Shown piece by piece: positions 11,765 through 22,972 of a stretch of DNA of 64,000 bases (the first letter of the stretch is position 1; the number at the start of each line of letters is the position of its first letter). The notes below the pieces were generated by a model, which ran no database searches, was not told where the DNA came from, and saw nothing but the letters and a program-made list of their open reading frames with translations. The translations under genes were made by a program, and so were the position numbers. The DNA is from Gymnopus androsaceus JB14 (Eukaryota; Basidiomycota; Agaricomycetes; Agaricales; Omphalotaceae). The stretch is taken from contig ML769608.1 in the NCBI GenBank assembly GCA_009733575.1, forward strand, positions 1 to 64,000, written 5' to 3'.

Positions 11765-13419
11765 TCAAGTGTGTACAATCTCAGGTTCACCAAATACTTC
11801 CACCCGTATCCCTTGGCCATCGAGTTGCGTCAACGGCTCGTACACCTTTTCATCCAAAATACGCCCCAAAATCTTCAACTCTACCGACTTTAGTCCTTCG
11901 ATACCGTTGTCCCTAGCCAAAGTAGGATCCGGAGCCCAACGTGAACGACTCAGAACAACGTCGATGAAGAGCTGGTCATCGTCAAACCAATCCCCGAACA
12001 CCCTCAATGAGAGGTGTTGCAGCTTTGGAACGAGAGCGTTACCGGATTTGGAGGCGCTGTAGATTCCTTTATAGCCGTGAAGGCTTTGAATAAAGGCCAT
12101 GGTAGGCGACACCCAGTAATGCTGAAGCTCGGTATTAAGCCTAGCCTTATGATGCAGATCATTTTGATAGAAAGCGAAATGCTGGAGCTTTGGTGTATGG
12201 ACAAGGACTTTGATCAAGTCATGGTCGTCGAGTATCGCGGATTCGATGTGAAGGGATGTGATGGAGCAACTTGAGCGCAAAAAGAACTCGGTTAATTTTT
12301 GAGCATTGAACTGGAACAGTTTGTTGCATGGTTTCCAATCATAGTCAGCCGTAAAAGTAAGAGCTAGCCGCGTCACAGCTGGGAAGGTCGCAGAATCTAC
12401 TAAAAACCCGAAAGAGTCCACGTCACAGAAAGAGTCCACATCACTTCCTACCGAGACCACTGTGATTTGGAGCGAGGTGATAGTCTTCGATGTCTGTGGC
12501 GGGGGTTGATATTGGGCTGAGAACCTGACGCGAGGAAAGATGTATGATAATGTTTGGAGTTGAGGAAATGAATCAAGCAGTCCAGGTTCTGCAAAATCCT
12601 CGAGATCCAAATCTTTGATTTGAGCTAGAGGCAGGATCTAACCAGGCTCATCTCCATGCTTGATATCAGAGTATGCAAGCGCAAGCTTGGAAAGCTTCCT
12701 GCCTACCTTGCGAAACAAACCAATGTCTGCAGAAATTGGTGATGGACAATTTCCAATGAAAAGTGATTCTAGCACGGAAGATCGTTCTGAAGTATTCGGA
12801 GGTCCAGAAAGTCCGTTAGAAACCCCTGCGAAGAGGCCTCGGAGAAATGTACATGACGCCACTCAGCTTGAGCAACAAGTATCTGCAATACATCCAGCCT
12901 TGCACTGCTAGATCCAGCTACCTCAAATGTGATGTCAAGCGGGGCCGCAGAACCAGCTTCGATCAAGACACCATTGCAGAGGCTTGCCAAGTGCTTCGAA
13001 GACCAATATTCAGATCGGCGTGTATATCAGCCTTTAGAAAGATATTGGACCACAAAGGATGAACATGATTCTGCTGACAATCCTCCAGCGTGCATAAACG
13101 GCCATGAGAAACAATCCAGGGAGAGAAACGCGATGGCGAATGCAGAAGGCAGAAATAAATTCATTTTGGTTTGCACTACCGAAGAAACCAAAGATCTCCC
13201 GCAGAATCTCGGTAGGCAGGTTCGTAACCGGGGCCAGTAGAAATTCGTATGGTTTCTGAGCATGCGCGGGCGAATTCTGCAGAGTCACAAGTTCTGACTG
13301 AAATGCATGTGGAGAATGAGGAGGCTTTGTAGCTCCTCTTCGGATGGGATCTTTGGAGTCGCGCTCGGACAAGCCTGGAGGCCGTCATGGACAATGTATT
13401 TACACTGATCGCAGAGCAT
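11765..13419 (-). pseudogene. F-box/LRR-like protein, decayed copy 2
   Basis: A minus-strand paralogue of 6096-7800. It starts MLCDQCK at 13419, carries the F-box core LPTEILREIFGFF near 13190, then changes frame several times between about 13150 and 12610. The C-terminal 281 codons (12610 to 11765) are a single open frame of leucine-rich-repeat type. It contains DSATFPAVTRLALTFT, LIKVLVHTPKLQHF and ELKILGRILDEKVYEPLTQL, and ends GIRVEVFGEPEIVHT. The F-box half is too damaged to give a full adaptor. Expression of the intact LRR part alone cannot be excluded. Confidence 0.7.
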
Positions 13420-13660
13420 GACGAGAGATTGAAATAGCTTGTGAGAAAGGCTAGCTTTGTTCAGTTTGAATCAGTGGCGAATTCAATTTTATTTGCACAA
13501 AAGGGCATACCTCAAAGGCAGAAAATTTCCAGCTACACAAAGTATCAAAGGTGGAGTAGTGTATACTAACGTTCTGACGCGTAAGTTATGTCGAATCTCG
13601 ATGATGGACCGAAGCAGATTTGAAGCATTATTAGCGCCCGGCGGCTATTTTCTCACCACC

Positions 13661-14625
13661 ATGGTAGACCCACTACCCAACGAGCTTGTAGACAGCATCA
13701 TCGAAAATCTCGACCCCTCCATCGATAAAGCTACACTTATCAGCTGTGCGCTTGTTGGAAGAGCTTGGGTCTGTGCCTCGCAGCGTGGTATCTTCGATAC
13801 CATCTCTCTCAAAATTCCGAGTCGCTCGTATGGTCCACCCACGCAAAATTCCTACGCTAAGTGCACTAAGGCTATCCGCAAATATATGATGGCCATGGAT
13901 CAGCTGGGTGCATTACTTGATAAAAACCCGGGTCTCGCGTCCTGTGTTCGATGTCTGGAATTGCGAGACATAAAGGCCCGGCTGGTTGAAGGGGATGCTA
14001 TATATGTTTCTATCGCTGGATTGATCAATCAACTATCCAATGTGAAGAAACTCCTCCTCTTCGATGTGGATTGGGACGCACTATCCGTTTCATTGGAGCT
14101 CGCGTTAACTAGAATGTTCAAGGCGCCTTCCGTGACTGAAGTCGTCCTCGAGAACTTTGGAATTGCAACGTTCGCGGATTTGACATCTTTGCTGAGCCAT
14201 TTGGCGAATTTAAAGGTGCTCAAGGTTGTGGGTTTATCTTGTTGGGATTGGAGTGCACCGAATCATGCTGGTGCGACTGGCAGTCCTCCGCCGTCTGGGC
14301 CCATACAGCTTGATAAACTAGTCTTCGACAGAGGTGCCTTCCTTTCTTGGTTCCGACAAGCAGATTGTCCCTTCAGACTTGAAAACCTGCGACATTTGCA
14401 GGCTTTTCAATTTCGACACTGTGCCGGGAAATTACATCCTGTATCCCTTCTGCAGCAAGTTGGTAATAGTCTGAGGAAGTTGACATTGGATAGGGAAACA
14501 AGTTAGGTCAAATTGTTTTTTTCTCAACTGTCGCTAAATGGATTCCAGACCTTGGCAATTTTCATCTCGGATACACGCCGAACCTGAGGAGCCTAAAGCT
14601 GGTCAACATTGACCAAAACGACTAG
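13661..14625 (+). CDS. F-box-like protein, truncated by a premature stop
   Basis: The start is set at the ATG of MVDPLPNELVDSIIENLD, because the paralogue at 30325 has the same start and a similar 5' flank (agcgcc..ggctatttt). The N-terminal segment is an F-box-like motif; the rest is leucine-rich. Exon 1 ends at 14501 (GTTAGG donor) and exon 2 starts at 14549 (NLGNFHLGYTPNLRSLKL). An in-frame TAG at 14623-14625 then stops it. Beyond the stop, sequence matching the paralogue's C-terminus continues to about 14949 (WIRSLFEPLL, KPEFDLLETIDIVIK). The protein is therefore about 100 residues shorter than the family form. It may be a recent pseudogene. Confidence 0.65.
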
Positions 14626-14949
14626 ACCGTTCCCTGGATTCGGTCCCTGTTCGAACCCCTTCTAAAATCAGATCAGAAAAGATGTCCTCTCCAACATCTA
14701 ACCATTCAACTATCGGTTCGCCGCGTCGTGTCTTATTGGACACCGCAATGGTTATCGTTTGATGCGCTACTTGCGAAGCCAGAATTTGATTTGCTTGAAA
14801 CGATTGATATCGTGATAAAGTGTTGGTTTCTGGACATAGGTACACGAACAAGGGAGATTCTGAACGAAAAACTATTGTTTTCGAAGAGTTCAGGAAAGCT
14901 GAAGCTCACCATCGCCTGCACGCCCACACCGGACAATTACACAATATAA
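14626..14949 (+). pseudogene. Untranslated remainder of the F-box-like gene
   Basis: This is the continuation of the preceding gene after its TAG. Frames read DSVPWMRSLFEPLL-like sequence (WIRSLFEPLLKSDQKRCP) and end at NYTI, as in the paralogue at 31224-31721. Confidence 0.6.
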
Positions 14950-15148
14950 AAGACATGTATGATCTCATTTTGCACATAAAGAACGCCTACTCTTCTTCAT
15001 CCGACTAAGTATTCATTGATTATGATTTGCTATGATCAAGCAAGGCTTCAAGTTCTGGAGATGCACCGTAAGTAATCAGGCCGGGTGCTGGGAGATGCAC
15101 TGTACAAATTGAAAGGAGACATCGCCCTGCCCAAGCTGCAACGCAATA

Positions 15149-15370
15149 ACTTGAAAGAAGCGCTGCCTTGCCTTCTACATCCGGCGCCAGTTTGAGGTCT
15201 GTTTCTGTTGATATCCTAGCCTAAACATTACTATTGGGCATTTTAGCAGCGTAATCCAGACAATCTTCACTTCATCACTCGGTCTTGCCCCTCTTTGCTT
15301 CCATGGCTGCTCTATCCCTACGGCCTCGCATCCAAAGAGCTTGGGTCTAAAGAATCTCGTCGTTGACGGA
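15149..15370 (+). pseudogene. 5' fragment of the coiled-coil F-box-like family
   Basis: The promoter and first codons match the start regions of the genes at 38017 and 43285. They share the stretch aacttgaaagaagcgct, the string cagcgtaatccagacaatct and a start reading MAALSLRPRIQ. The match stops near 15370. It is a third, truncated copy of the unit that forms the nested inverted repeat at 37.8-43.5 kb. Confidence 0.7.
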
Positions 15371-15976
15371 AGGAACAAGTATTCGTTACGATGTCAAAGC
15401 TGGACGATATATTTCCTTTTCGTCTTAGATCTACACTAACTACCGATATCGTCATTATAATATACTACATAGCCGCTTTAGAGCGACAAAGTTGTTTATA
15501 CAAGTTAATAAATCATCTATTGCAGTTGGTGGACGTTCAAGCTACGTTGTAACTGCTGTCAAGAAACAAACATTCTCACTGCTGTATAGTTCGTGGCCGC
15601 GAACATCAACTGCGATAAAGTAGGTTTCGATGAGGGATGAGACAGACTTTCCACCTATTTGAGTGGAAGTCATTGATCTGCAGCGCATAGACTATAGCTA
15701 AGATTTGACGTACCCTTGCACTCATCGACGTAATCGGACTTTCGGATAAGAGTAGCATTTGTGAGAACTCGAGAGCGCGTTGAAGGTACAGTATATGATT
15801 TGATACGGGGCCCTATCGAGGAGCCTGTGTCTTCTGGGAAACTTGGGTACGGCTCAATGTCAGTACTACTCCAATGATGATAACAGAAAGGGAAGACAAA
15901 CTAACATCATGATGTTGGAGGTACCATGGTATGCGCAAATCCTGCTGCGCCAGTCTTCCGATTGGAAGCAACACCG
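15371..15976. other. Intergenic region without a recognised gene
   Basis: No coding exon, RNA gene or repeat was recognised. Confidence 0.45.
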
Positions 15977-16963
15977 TTAGACTTTGCCACTGCTCGTGAA
16001 GACATACATCTGAGGTACATCAACCTCAGCGAGCAGAATATTTGCCGCGCCCTCGATCCCCTTTGCCACTTGGCAATAAACATAGAATTTCTCCAAATCT
16101 CCCAACATGTTCACAAGCCTTTCCTCGAACCTATTTTCCGTCGGAGTGTCGTCCTCAAGTCCAGACGCCTCCAATAGAAACGTCAAGGAATGGAGGATGG
16201 TAGACAGGCATTGATCAGACACAGCGATGATTCTCGCATGACCATGGGCGCCAGTCGTGTCTAAAATGGCAGCTAGACTGGATAACGGGCTTTGAAGAAT
16301 TTCAGGTTCGTCTTCAACCACCATATATTCAATAAAATTGAAAATTCGACGTAAAGTGGATGACTTGACAATCTCTTTTCCATCCTTCGGAGAGTTGTTT
16401 ATGGCCATCAAAGCTACCTCTGCCAACTTGATCAAGCCCAGCCTTTGACATTGGGAAATATCGCCGGAGATACAGGACACGCAGATGGCAATTGTGTTAG
16501 AGGGAAGATCAACGAAAGTCATAGTAGAGAGGAACTCCAGGCAAAGATATGCACCTTGCATTGTCAATATCAAGTCGCTGATCGTCGTGACTGTATGGTT
16601 CCCGCCATCTGCTTTTAAAAAAGCAATCCACAGACGAACTAGTGCATAGTCACACTTTTTGAAATTCTGCACACATTGTTGCTGGAAGATAGGGGAAGAA
16701 ACGAGCACAGCGCATACAATGAGAATTTCGGTGTTGCAGTGGGGATCTAGCGAATGAGGATGGCCGGCGGATAGTGCTGCCACTGAAAGAAAGAACATTA
16801 TCCAAGACCAAATCTGCAGAAAGGTGCTCTTTCCGTCGGGCAGAGATGTTTCAGTGAGGAGTCCGAGGGCTTTTATGGTGAAATTCACAAAAAGGAGCAA
16901 CGAAGAGGATAAATCCAGTGGAATCGGGGACAAAAACTCCTTAGCCAGAAATGCTAGAAGCAT
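15977..16963 (-). CDS. Unrecognised protein, mostly helical
   Basis: A single 328-codon open frame without a recognised domain. It is rich in Leu, Ile, Ala and Ser with regular hydrophobic spacing, for example LVRLWIAFLK, LAEVALMAINN and LSTILHSLTFLLEASG. This suggests a helical-repeat (HEAT-like) fold rather than a membrane protein. It ends QMYVFTSSGKV. The start ATG at 16963 has no clear upstream exon, but one cannot be excluded. Similar helical blocks accompany MYND fingers in some Agaricomycete proteins, but no finger is visible here. Confidence 0.5.
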   Translation of the reverse strand: MLLAFLAKEFLSPIPLDLSSSLLLFVNFTIKALGLLTETSLPDGKSTFLQIWSWIMFFLSVAALSAGHPHSLDPHCNTEILIVCAVLVSSPIFQQQCVQNFKKCDYALVRLWIAFLKADGGNHTVTTISDLILTMQGAYLCLEFLSTMTFVDLPSNTIAICVSCISGDISQCQRLGLIKLAEVALMAINNSPKDGKEIVKSSTLRRIFNFIEYMVVEDEPEILQSPLSSLAAILDTTGAHGHARIIAVSDQCLSTILHSLTFLLEASGLEDDTPTENRFEERLVNMLGDLEKFYVYCQVAKGIEGAANILLAEVDVPQMYVFTSSGKV

Positions 16964-17507
16964 CGCGTCACAGCTAGCAGCAGCTAGCCCATAATATCAG
17001 TTACGTGTGTAACGGTAAGAGATCGCAAAGAACTTGCCTGTCGGTCGAAGATCGCAAAAGCAGGGAAACTCAGATGGGTGATCCCAGTGGAATCACACCT
17101 GGTCTTTTATCTCGGAGGACCATCAGTGGCCCTTTGGAACGTGTGGCGGCCACAGTAACCAGATGCACGGAAAATATGCACGAACAATGAAAGACATAGT
17201 ATTACCTATTAGACTTGACGACGACGGAGGGCCAATGGCCACCAAGAACCACTCTGAGTCATGGAATTGGACTATTGGACCGATTTGGTGCCAAGTAGTA
17301 CTCACCGCAATCTTTCTTTTCAGATTGCGTCTCAGATCGAGAGCACAATTAGTCGCTGTTGAGCATTTGATGTGCTTGTAGCAGTAGATTGGCTGCAGAG
17401 AGATTCTGAGATTTGTAGTGCACAATCCTCGCGTGCGCGAACTTGACACGTGAGCTACGCGCTAATGACTCACCGATTAGATTACTTTGCTTCCTACCTT
17501 CACAACG
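16964..17507. other. Intergenic region between divergent genes
   Basis: This is the presumed shared 5' region of the genes at 15977-16963 (minus) and 17508-19178 (plus). No further feature was recognised. Confidence 0.45.
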
Positions 17508-19178
17508 ATGAACGGAGACGTGAATGAACGCAGTCGCCCTCTCAATCGCGTTCTACCAAAACCTCGCGAATCTAATGCTCTTTTCTCCACGATTCGCAAC
17601 TTGAATCATACTTTTTCTTCTCTTTTTACTACAAATTCCATTGACACGAACACCAGTGGCAAAAACAGTCACGTTCAATTATGACGAAGAAGCCCTAAAT
17701 GATCAGGAAACATGGGATCCTGCTTCCGAACTACTGCTCTACTGCTAAATACTCTCGCGACTCGACTGCTTTCCATCGCCAAAATCATTATAATCAGCAT
17801 CTTGCTCCTTCTCAGGGATTGGACGTCGATACTCCTACTCCTACGCGTCCGACTACCCCTCGAAATAATTATGCATACGAAAACTCCTCAGACGAAAGTG
17901 TCTTTAATCAGCCGCGGTCTTCTGCCCAAGCTTCTCATCAGCACAGGGCCTACTGTCGTGACTTTCTCGATGCTGACGAAGGAGACGAAGGAGGAATCGT
18001 GCTATCTGATATGCCCATTCCTGAATCCCGTGCTTCCAGCTTTCATTCGGTCGCGACTCCAAGCTCTGCGACTGTCGTTGCCTCTTTATCATCGCACTCA
18101 TCGTCCTCCAGCAATTCTTCTTTAGCCTCTTCATTTTCATCCTCTGATACCCCTCCTCTTTCTCCTGATGGCGGCTCATCACTTGGAACGTTTCCGTCAA
18201 TATTGTCGTTGTCGGAGGAGCTAGAGCTGGCAAAAGCTGAACAGGAAATGTATGTTCAGCTCTCCGAGGATCACGGTGGTCTAGATGCGCAGATTCGGCC
18301 AGAGGAGATCAGAGAAGGAAAGAAACCGGAACGAGTAATCGCAAGTCTCTTTTTCGTCGAGTGCGCAAACAGACGACTAATGTTCATCTATCTAGTGTTA
18401 TGACGCGCTTATTGATGACCTTGCTGGAACCGACTTGGATGTAAACCCCAACTATCAAACCAACAACCGACCCCCGATTGACGATGCGGACGAGTGGTAT
18501 GGGCTAGAATACACGCTAGAGCTGAGCTGTAAGGAACGTCGGCCTTCGGAGACGTATTCGTATGACGAATCTGCTGGAGAATCTTCTCGAGTATGTTAGA
18601 TAATTTTTTCATACATAAGGTATGCTGACGATATGTTCATACAGAGCCACGAATCTTGGGCTGCACTCCGCCGTGGAACAATCCATCCGTTTTTCGAAGA
18701 CGAAGACTACTACCAGTGGACAAAGTGGCACCGATATCTCGATCGCGAAGATGAAAGGCGCAAGCACCGTAAAGGTCTAGAATTTCGAGCTCGGTCGAGA
18801 GATATGGCGTGGGTTTATCTGAACGAAATGAGGGCGAGAGAGGTGATGTATTGGCAGCTAGTTAGTACACGTGCATATGTTGAGCATATTGAATTTTCGC
18901 TGATCGAACTACTTATGCAGGAGGTATACGGAGGAATAGAACGCGAAGTACGGGAAACGCTTTCCATGCTTGCTGAGCGTCGTCGTGTAGGTCACGTCTT
19001 GGCTGCTATCTCTTCACAATACTTACTACACATACAGGACCCATACTACCCTGCAAAGAAACATAACCTCGGCTGGTATCTCAAGCGATCGCGTTCCGTA
19101 GGATGTCTACGCGAACTTCAACCAAAGCCTACTCCCAAGCTAATCAGTCGTGGTGGACGATCGGGAGCGCCTGCATGA
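17508..19178 (+). CDS. Unrecognised basidiomycete protein with serine-rich middle
   Basis: The start is the ATG of MNGDVNERSRPLNRVLPKPR. A frame change near 17650-17700 implies an intron that I could not place cleanly. The main exon then carries a low-complexity serine run (about 18060-18180) and SILSLSEELELAKAEQEMY. An intron at about 18332-18395 joins to CYDALIDDLAGTDLDVNPNY, and another (18594-18644) joins to SHESWAALRRGTIHPFFEDE. The C-terminal block is charged and helical (REVMYWQLVSTRAYVEHIEF) and ends GGRSGAPA. It looks like a real, expressed-type gene; no function is proposed. Confidence 0.6.
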
Positions 19179-19189
19179 CCGAATAAATA

Positions 19190-19699
19190 TAGAAAATACA
19201 GGTTTCAATGGACTAATGAAGGGATTAAAGTCCAACTTTCCGAATTTAGAACTTTATACAGATGTGCAAAAAAAAAAGATTTCAATCAGGCTCACAAAAC
19301 AACAGTTTCATTGTAGACCTGAAAGTCCTGCTTTCACAATTAGAGTGAAAGCAATTGTTTCAAAGAACAATTCAATTTCGCCCTGAAAGATTGCCTTTCG
19401 CTGTGCGGTTTGGCAGCGGCCCGGACCGGGCCGAGAATCGAAGTGTTGTCTTTCGGGAACCAGCTGAAAGAGTTCTCCGAAACAAATAGTTTCACTCTTG
19501 TTGTGAAATAGAAGAATTCACTCCACAGCAAAACCATTGTGTTCAGAGCTCAATTGAAAGATGTTCTTTCAAAAGTCTGTTTAAAATTCAAAATTCCAAT
19601 GGCCTGAATGTAATTCCTTCGTAAGTCCAACGAAATATTAATTTTATACACTTGTCCAAAAACATATATTTTGTGTATGGACTGAAATATTTCATTTCC
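19190..19699. repeat. AT-rich spacer dense in short inverted motifs
   Basis: The stretch repeats small inverted pairs of the type tgaaag...ctttca (for example ctgaaagtcctgctttcac, attgaaagatgttctttca). It also contains the perfect palindrome ggcccggaccgggcc near 19420. Its two ends share weak direct similarity (aagtccaac ... tttataca ... gt.caaaaa). It has no coding potential and directly adjoins the left arm of the inverted duplication. Confidence 0.5.
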
Positions 19700-19730
19700 G
19701 ATTATGCTTCAGTCAGACTGAAGCATAATC
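19700..19730. repeat. 31-bp perfect palindrome (15-bp arms, 1-base centre)
   Basis: The arm gattatgcttcagtc at 19700-19714 is perfectly complementary to 19716-19730, with a single A at 19715. It ends about 15 bp before homology with the right inverted arm begins. Confidence 0.9.
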
Positions 19731-20935
19731 TTTGGCAGTGTGACTGAGCAAGGTGAGCAAGAGAGAATGAGATATCGAACTGAAGCTCACAGTCAAGGTT
19801 TCATAGAATTGAAAAAGAACTTGGATTCTACCCAGGTGCAGCGAGAAGCATAGTTGAGCTTGGTCACCGGGTGGTTAAAAACCGCCGCTGTTCATGTGAC
19901 GATGCGTAGCAAATATCTCATAACGATAGCTGCCAGCTGCGAAAAGGAGATGAAATATGACAGTGCAGTGGTACATCGAGCATCTTTGAAGAACTTTCTA
20001 CATCTGTCTCGATTCAATAAAGCCAATGAAGTTTTCGCCACATCATAAGGGGGGATCCTTCGATACTTTATATCTGAACCTTGATATGTAGCGGGTTAAA
20101 AACGGAGGAGAATAAAGCCTAGTGAATGCCACAGAATCACCACTAAGCTCCTTCGATACTTCACGGTCAAGAATAAAGCCTCACTTTGCCACACCATAGG
20201 GGCCGGGCTAAAGACGGCGAGAGGCGATCGGTACTTACTTATCTGGAGGAATTCCGAATCAGTAGCTCTGCCGACTTCACTGGAGCAATTAATCAGTACA
20301 TATTCAAGTTCAGGAGAATCAAATTCTCTTCCTTCGATGTAATAAAGAACCGGAGTTAAACCTCCCAGAGATTCAAAGCAAGTTCCTTTCGGGATTTAGA
20401 GCGCAACAGTGACCAGTCTATGAGTACGTCCCATAAAATGAGAAAGGTGATCATACGACAATGTTGTACGCTGTGGCGTGAATGCTGAGGGTGTAATCGA
20501 GCTGTTCTCCCATGTCGAAGTGGGTTTATAGCGCGAGACGCGGTATTGAGTACACTTTTTATAAACCTTTCTCTCACTGGCTTGTTGAAGCAACACTGAA
20601 GCGCGAAAGCTTGGTTGAAAGATGTGACAGCATTCTGTATTCTACAACGGCTCTGGGCTCACGAGCTGCGAGCATAAGTAGTTGAGACACCACTTCACCT
20701 ATCAAAGTAGCGCAAGAGCTATATTTTTGAGTAGACAGCCTCCGAGTCTTGAGCTGTCTTGAGCTTGATTAAAGCACCATTATACCTATCAACCAAGTGG
20801 CGCAAGAGCTTTCATTTCCTCAGTACCTTACGGCGGCGTAGCCGTACAGGCTCCAAAGCGAGCTCCATTTTAATGTGGGAGCATATCGATTTAAGTCCAT
20901 CGGCAATAAGGAAGTCTCTCTATTCAATCTCGCAG

Positions 20936-20941
20936 TATAAA
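20936..20941 (+). promoter_or_regulatory. TATA box of the left inhibitor gene
   Basis: TATAAA lies about 70 bp before the start codon, in the context agtataaagagtcgac. It is conserved with the right-arm copy (46418-46423), which supports a real core promoter. Confidence 0.6.
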
Positions 20942-21006
20942 GAGTCGACACTCAGTCTCCTCGAAACTTCATCAACACAACTCGTCTCACTTCAAAGCTT
21001 ACCCTG

Positions 21007-21545
21007 ATGTCTTTATCCAGTGGCAAATACTTTATCCTCAACAATTCTAACGGCAAAGATGATTTTGCCGGTCGTAATCTCATTGAGGATATGAGTCCGT
21101 TGCCGAAACGCGTCTGTTGTCCTGCCCAAGGAATTACCCCCTTCATGCAGGAGACAGCTTGGGATATTCTCTCGATCGGCGGTGATGCCTACCAGCTCAA
21201 GAGCAGAGGCGCTCCAGTGGGAGTAAAGGACGGACTTTTGGTCGCCTATATCATCACTGAGCAAGCTTCTGATCAACAATGGATTATTACCCCTGCAGGA
21301 AACGGCAAATACACGTACTTGCTTCATTCCTATAATGAATTTGCTGCTAACGCTGAGATCTTGCAGGATCCAGACTATGGACCGACAGACCTGGGTTGCA
21401 CAGCCCGAGGAATCCAATCAGGTAGGATTCATCAAACATCTTGAGATTGGAGTTCACTAAAATCCTGTTATCTGTCTAGATCGCAGTACGCCCCCAAACT
21501 GGTGCTCCCACTGAGCTGTGGACCATTATTCCTGCTCAGGATTAA
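21007..21545 (+). CDS. Mycospin-like beta-trefoil protease inhibitor (I66 type), copy 1
   Basis: A small cytosolic-type protein beginning MSLSSGKYFILNNSNGKDDF without a signal peptide. The start, the GRNLIEDMSPLPKRV motif and the beta-rich character fit fungal I66 serine-protease inhibitors such as cospin. These bind proteases through a trefoil loop and act in defence or regulation. Exon 1 runs to about 21421, followed by an intron ending at 21479. In the right-arm copy exon 2 encodes AVRP..., then TELWTI.P.QD. Here the same exon is present (TGAPTELWTIIPAQD, ending 21545), but the obvious splice puts it out of frame, with a stop at 21512-21514. The C-terminus may therefore be altered. Family call by recognition only. 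Confidence 0.65.
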
Positions 21546-21899
21546 ATGGCGGTCCTGACTCATGGCGGTGGAATGCAGAATATGGCCATGTTCGAAATTA
21601 TCTGTGGAATCTATTTCAACGGTGTTGAGCGACTCGGAAATAATATAACAAGTAAATATCATATATACGGAAGCTGTACAGTACTTATGAAGGATTTTAT
21701 GAAAGATGTTGCGTGTGTTAGACGAATGTAGCCAGAGAGAAGAAGGACTTGCTAACGCTATGTGGCCAGTCATTTGCTTCGCTTTGAGGAGACTAGATAT
21801 CCAATGGTGATACTTACAAACGTAGTCACTCACAAAGTTAAAGCCATCCATACACATACATTGGTCGGCGGATCCGAAAATCTAGAGCAGACCTCGTCG

Positions 21900-22270
21900 G
21901 ACCAACGGCCTACCGTTGAACACTTGGCCAGGTGCGTCTGCATCAGCTCCTTCTGTTCTCCTCAAACTTACCGCCGTATTCCGAAAGCGGCGCCCAGACG
22001 ATGCGGCAGGACAGAACACAGAACCCGGAAGCTCGAAGAAGATGAAAGCAATACTGTACATGAGCGAGAATTGAAACCAAAACGTAAACGATGACCAAGC
22101 TGCCTCTTTTGTGACTCGCAACTCGTCCGAGTCCGTCCAGTCTTGATCCACCAACGCCAAACCAACTGAGCTTGTGCCAAACAAAGCGTTTGGTAAAACC
22201 TCGAGTCGAATTCGCAAATTGTCGCAAATCGAACATTGAAATCACACTCCAGCGTCGTCTAGCGGAGTTC
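21900..22270 (-). other. Conserved block shared by both inverted arms, gene unclear
   Basis: The minus-strand sequence is clearly homologous to 44110-44455 plus. It contains aacgctttgtttgg, gagtcacaaaagaggcagctt and cgccgctttcggaat. One minus frame reads a hydrophobic stretch (WSSFTFWFQFSLMYSIAFIF), but the right copy does not preserve that frame cleanly. It may be a remnant membrane gene or non-coding. Confidence 0.35.
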
Positions 22271-22972
22271 AAGGCATGCAGATTTGATTATCGGACGAAA
22301 CTAAGCAAGCTAACAACGTTCATCGACTTGCAGTGTGCACTTGACTTGCAGATCAACGAAGCCTGGGTGTACTGTACAGAACTGCACAGTTCTGTGCAGC
22401 GCTCATAGCACTCACTCATACGGTAGTGCCCATAGCAAGGTGGCCCTCTGCCGCGGCGCAGAGTTATAGGTCTATAGATGGCTATATAGTGAACTCGGAC
22501 CGAGTGAATCTCAAAGAGCAATAATTATAGATGACGCGTTCAGCGAGTTACTCCTACAATGGAAGCAAGTATCGGTTGGAGTGCTTGCCCTATTTGGGTT
22601 CAATATTACCAGCTTTGACATTACCTACTTTGACATTCTTCTACAAGCAATCCAAACTTGGGATCTGGACTGAAAATCCCGAGAGAGAGAGAGATTTCGC
22701 TAGTGTCTTCTCTCATATTCTAACCTCATTAATTTGAGAAGATTCGACCATGCTAGGGAAGGTATCCTGTTTGTGAGCAGTTCTCTCCTAAAGAACCAAG
22801 GAGTCGAGATCAAGTAAAGTAGCAGGGGAGGATCGCTGTACAACTCATCAGTGGACAGTCAGCTTCCGCACGGACAAGGAACGAAGAACCATCGAGCGCG
22901 ATTTGTATGATAGGAAGTAGATACACAAAAAGAACAACAGATACGCGACACCAGCAAGAAAGATACACTAGG
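22271..22972. other. Spacer with short palindrome, 3' flank of Nop58
   Basis: No gene is recognised. A perfect inverted repeat acagaactg-ca-cagttctgt lies at 22376-22395. Confidence 0.5.

Larger units (their letters stand above)
19745..22270. repeat. Outer inverted duplication, left arm
   Basis: Reverse-complement similarity to 44110-48945 is found in ordered blocks. 19759-19968 pairs with about 48700-48935. 19988-20050 pairs with 47413-47495. 20050-20350 pairs with 47250-47410. The inhibitor promoter and gene at 20440-21640 pair with 45695-46950. 21900-22270 pairs with 44110-44455. The right arm is longer because of two insertions. Block order is fully collinear in inverted orientation. Confidence 0.85.

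Noticed and set aside
13457..13660. 68-codon N-terminal extension of the F-box-like gene
   Set aside because: The paralogue at 30325 starts at the internal Met (MVDPLPNELVD), and its matching upstream sequence is non-coding.
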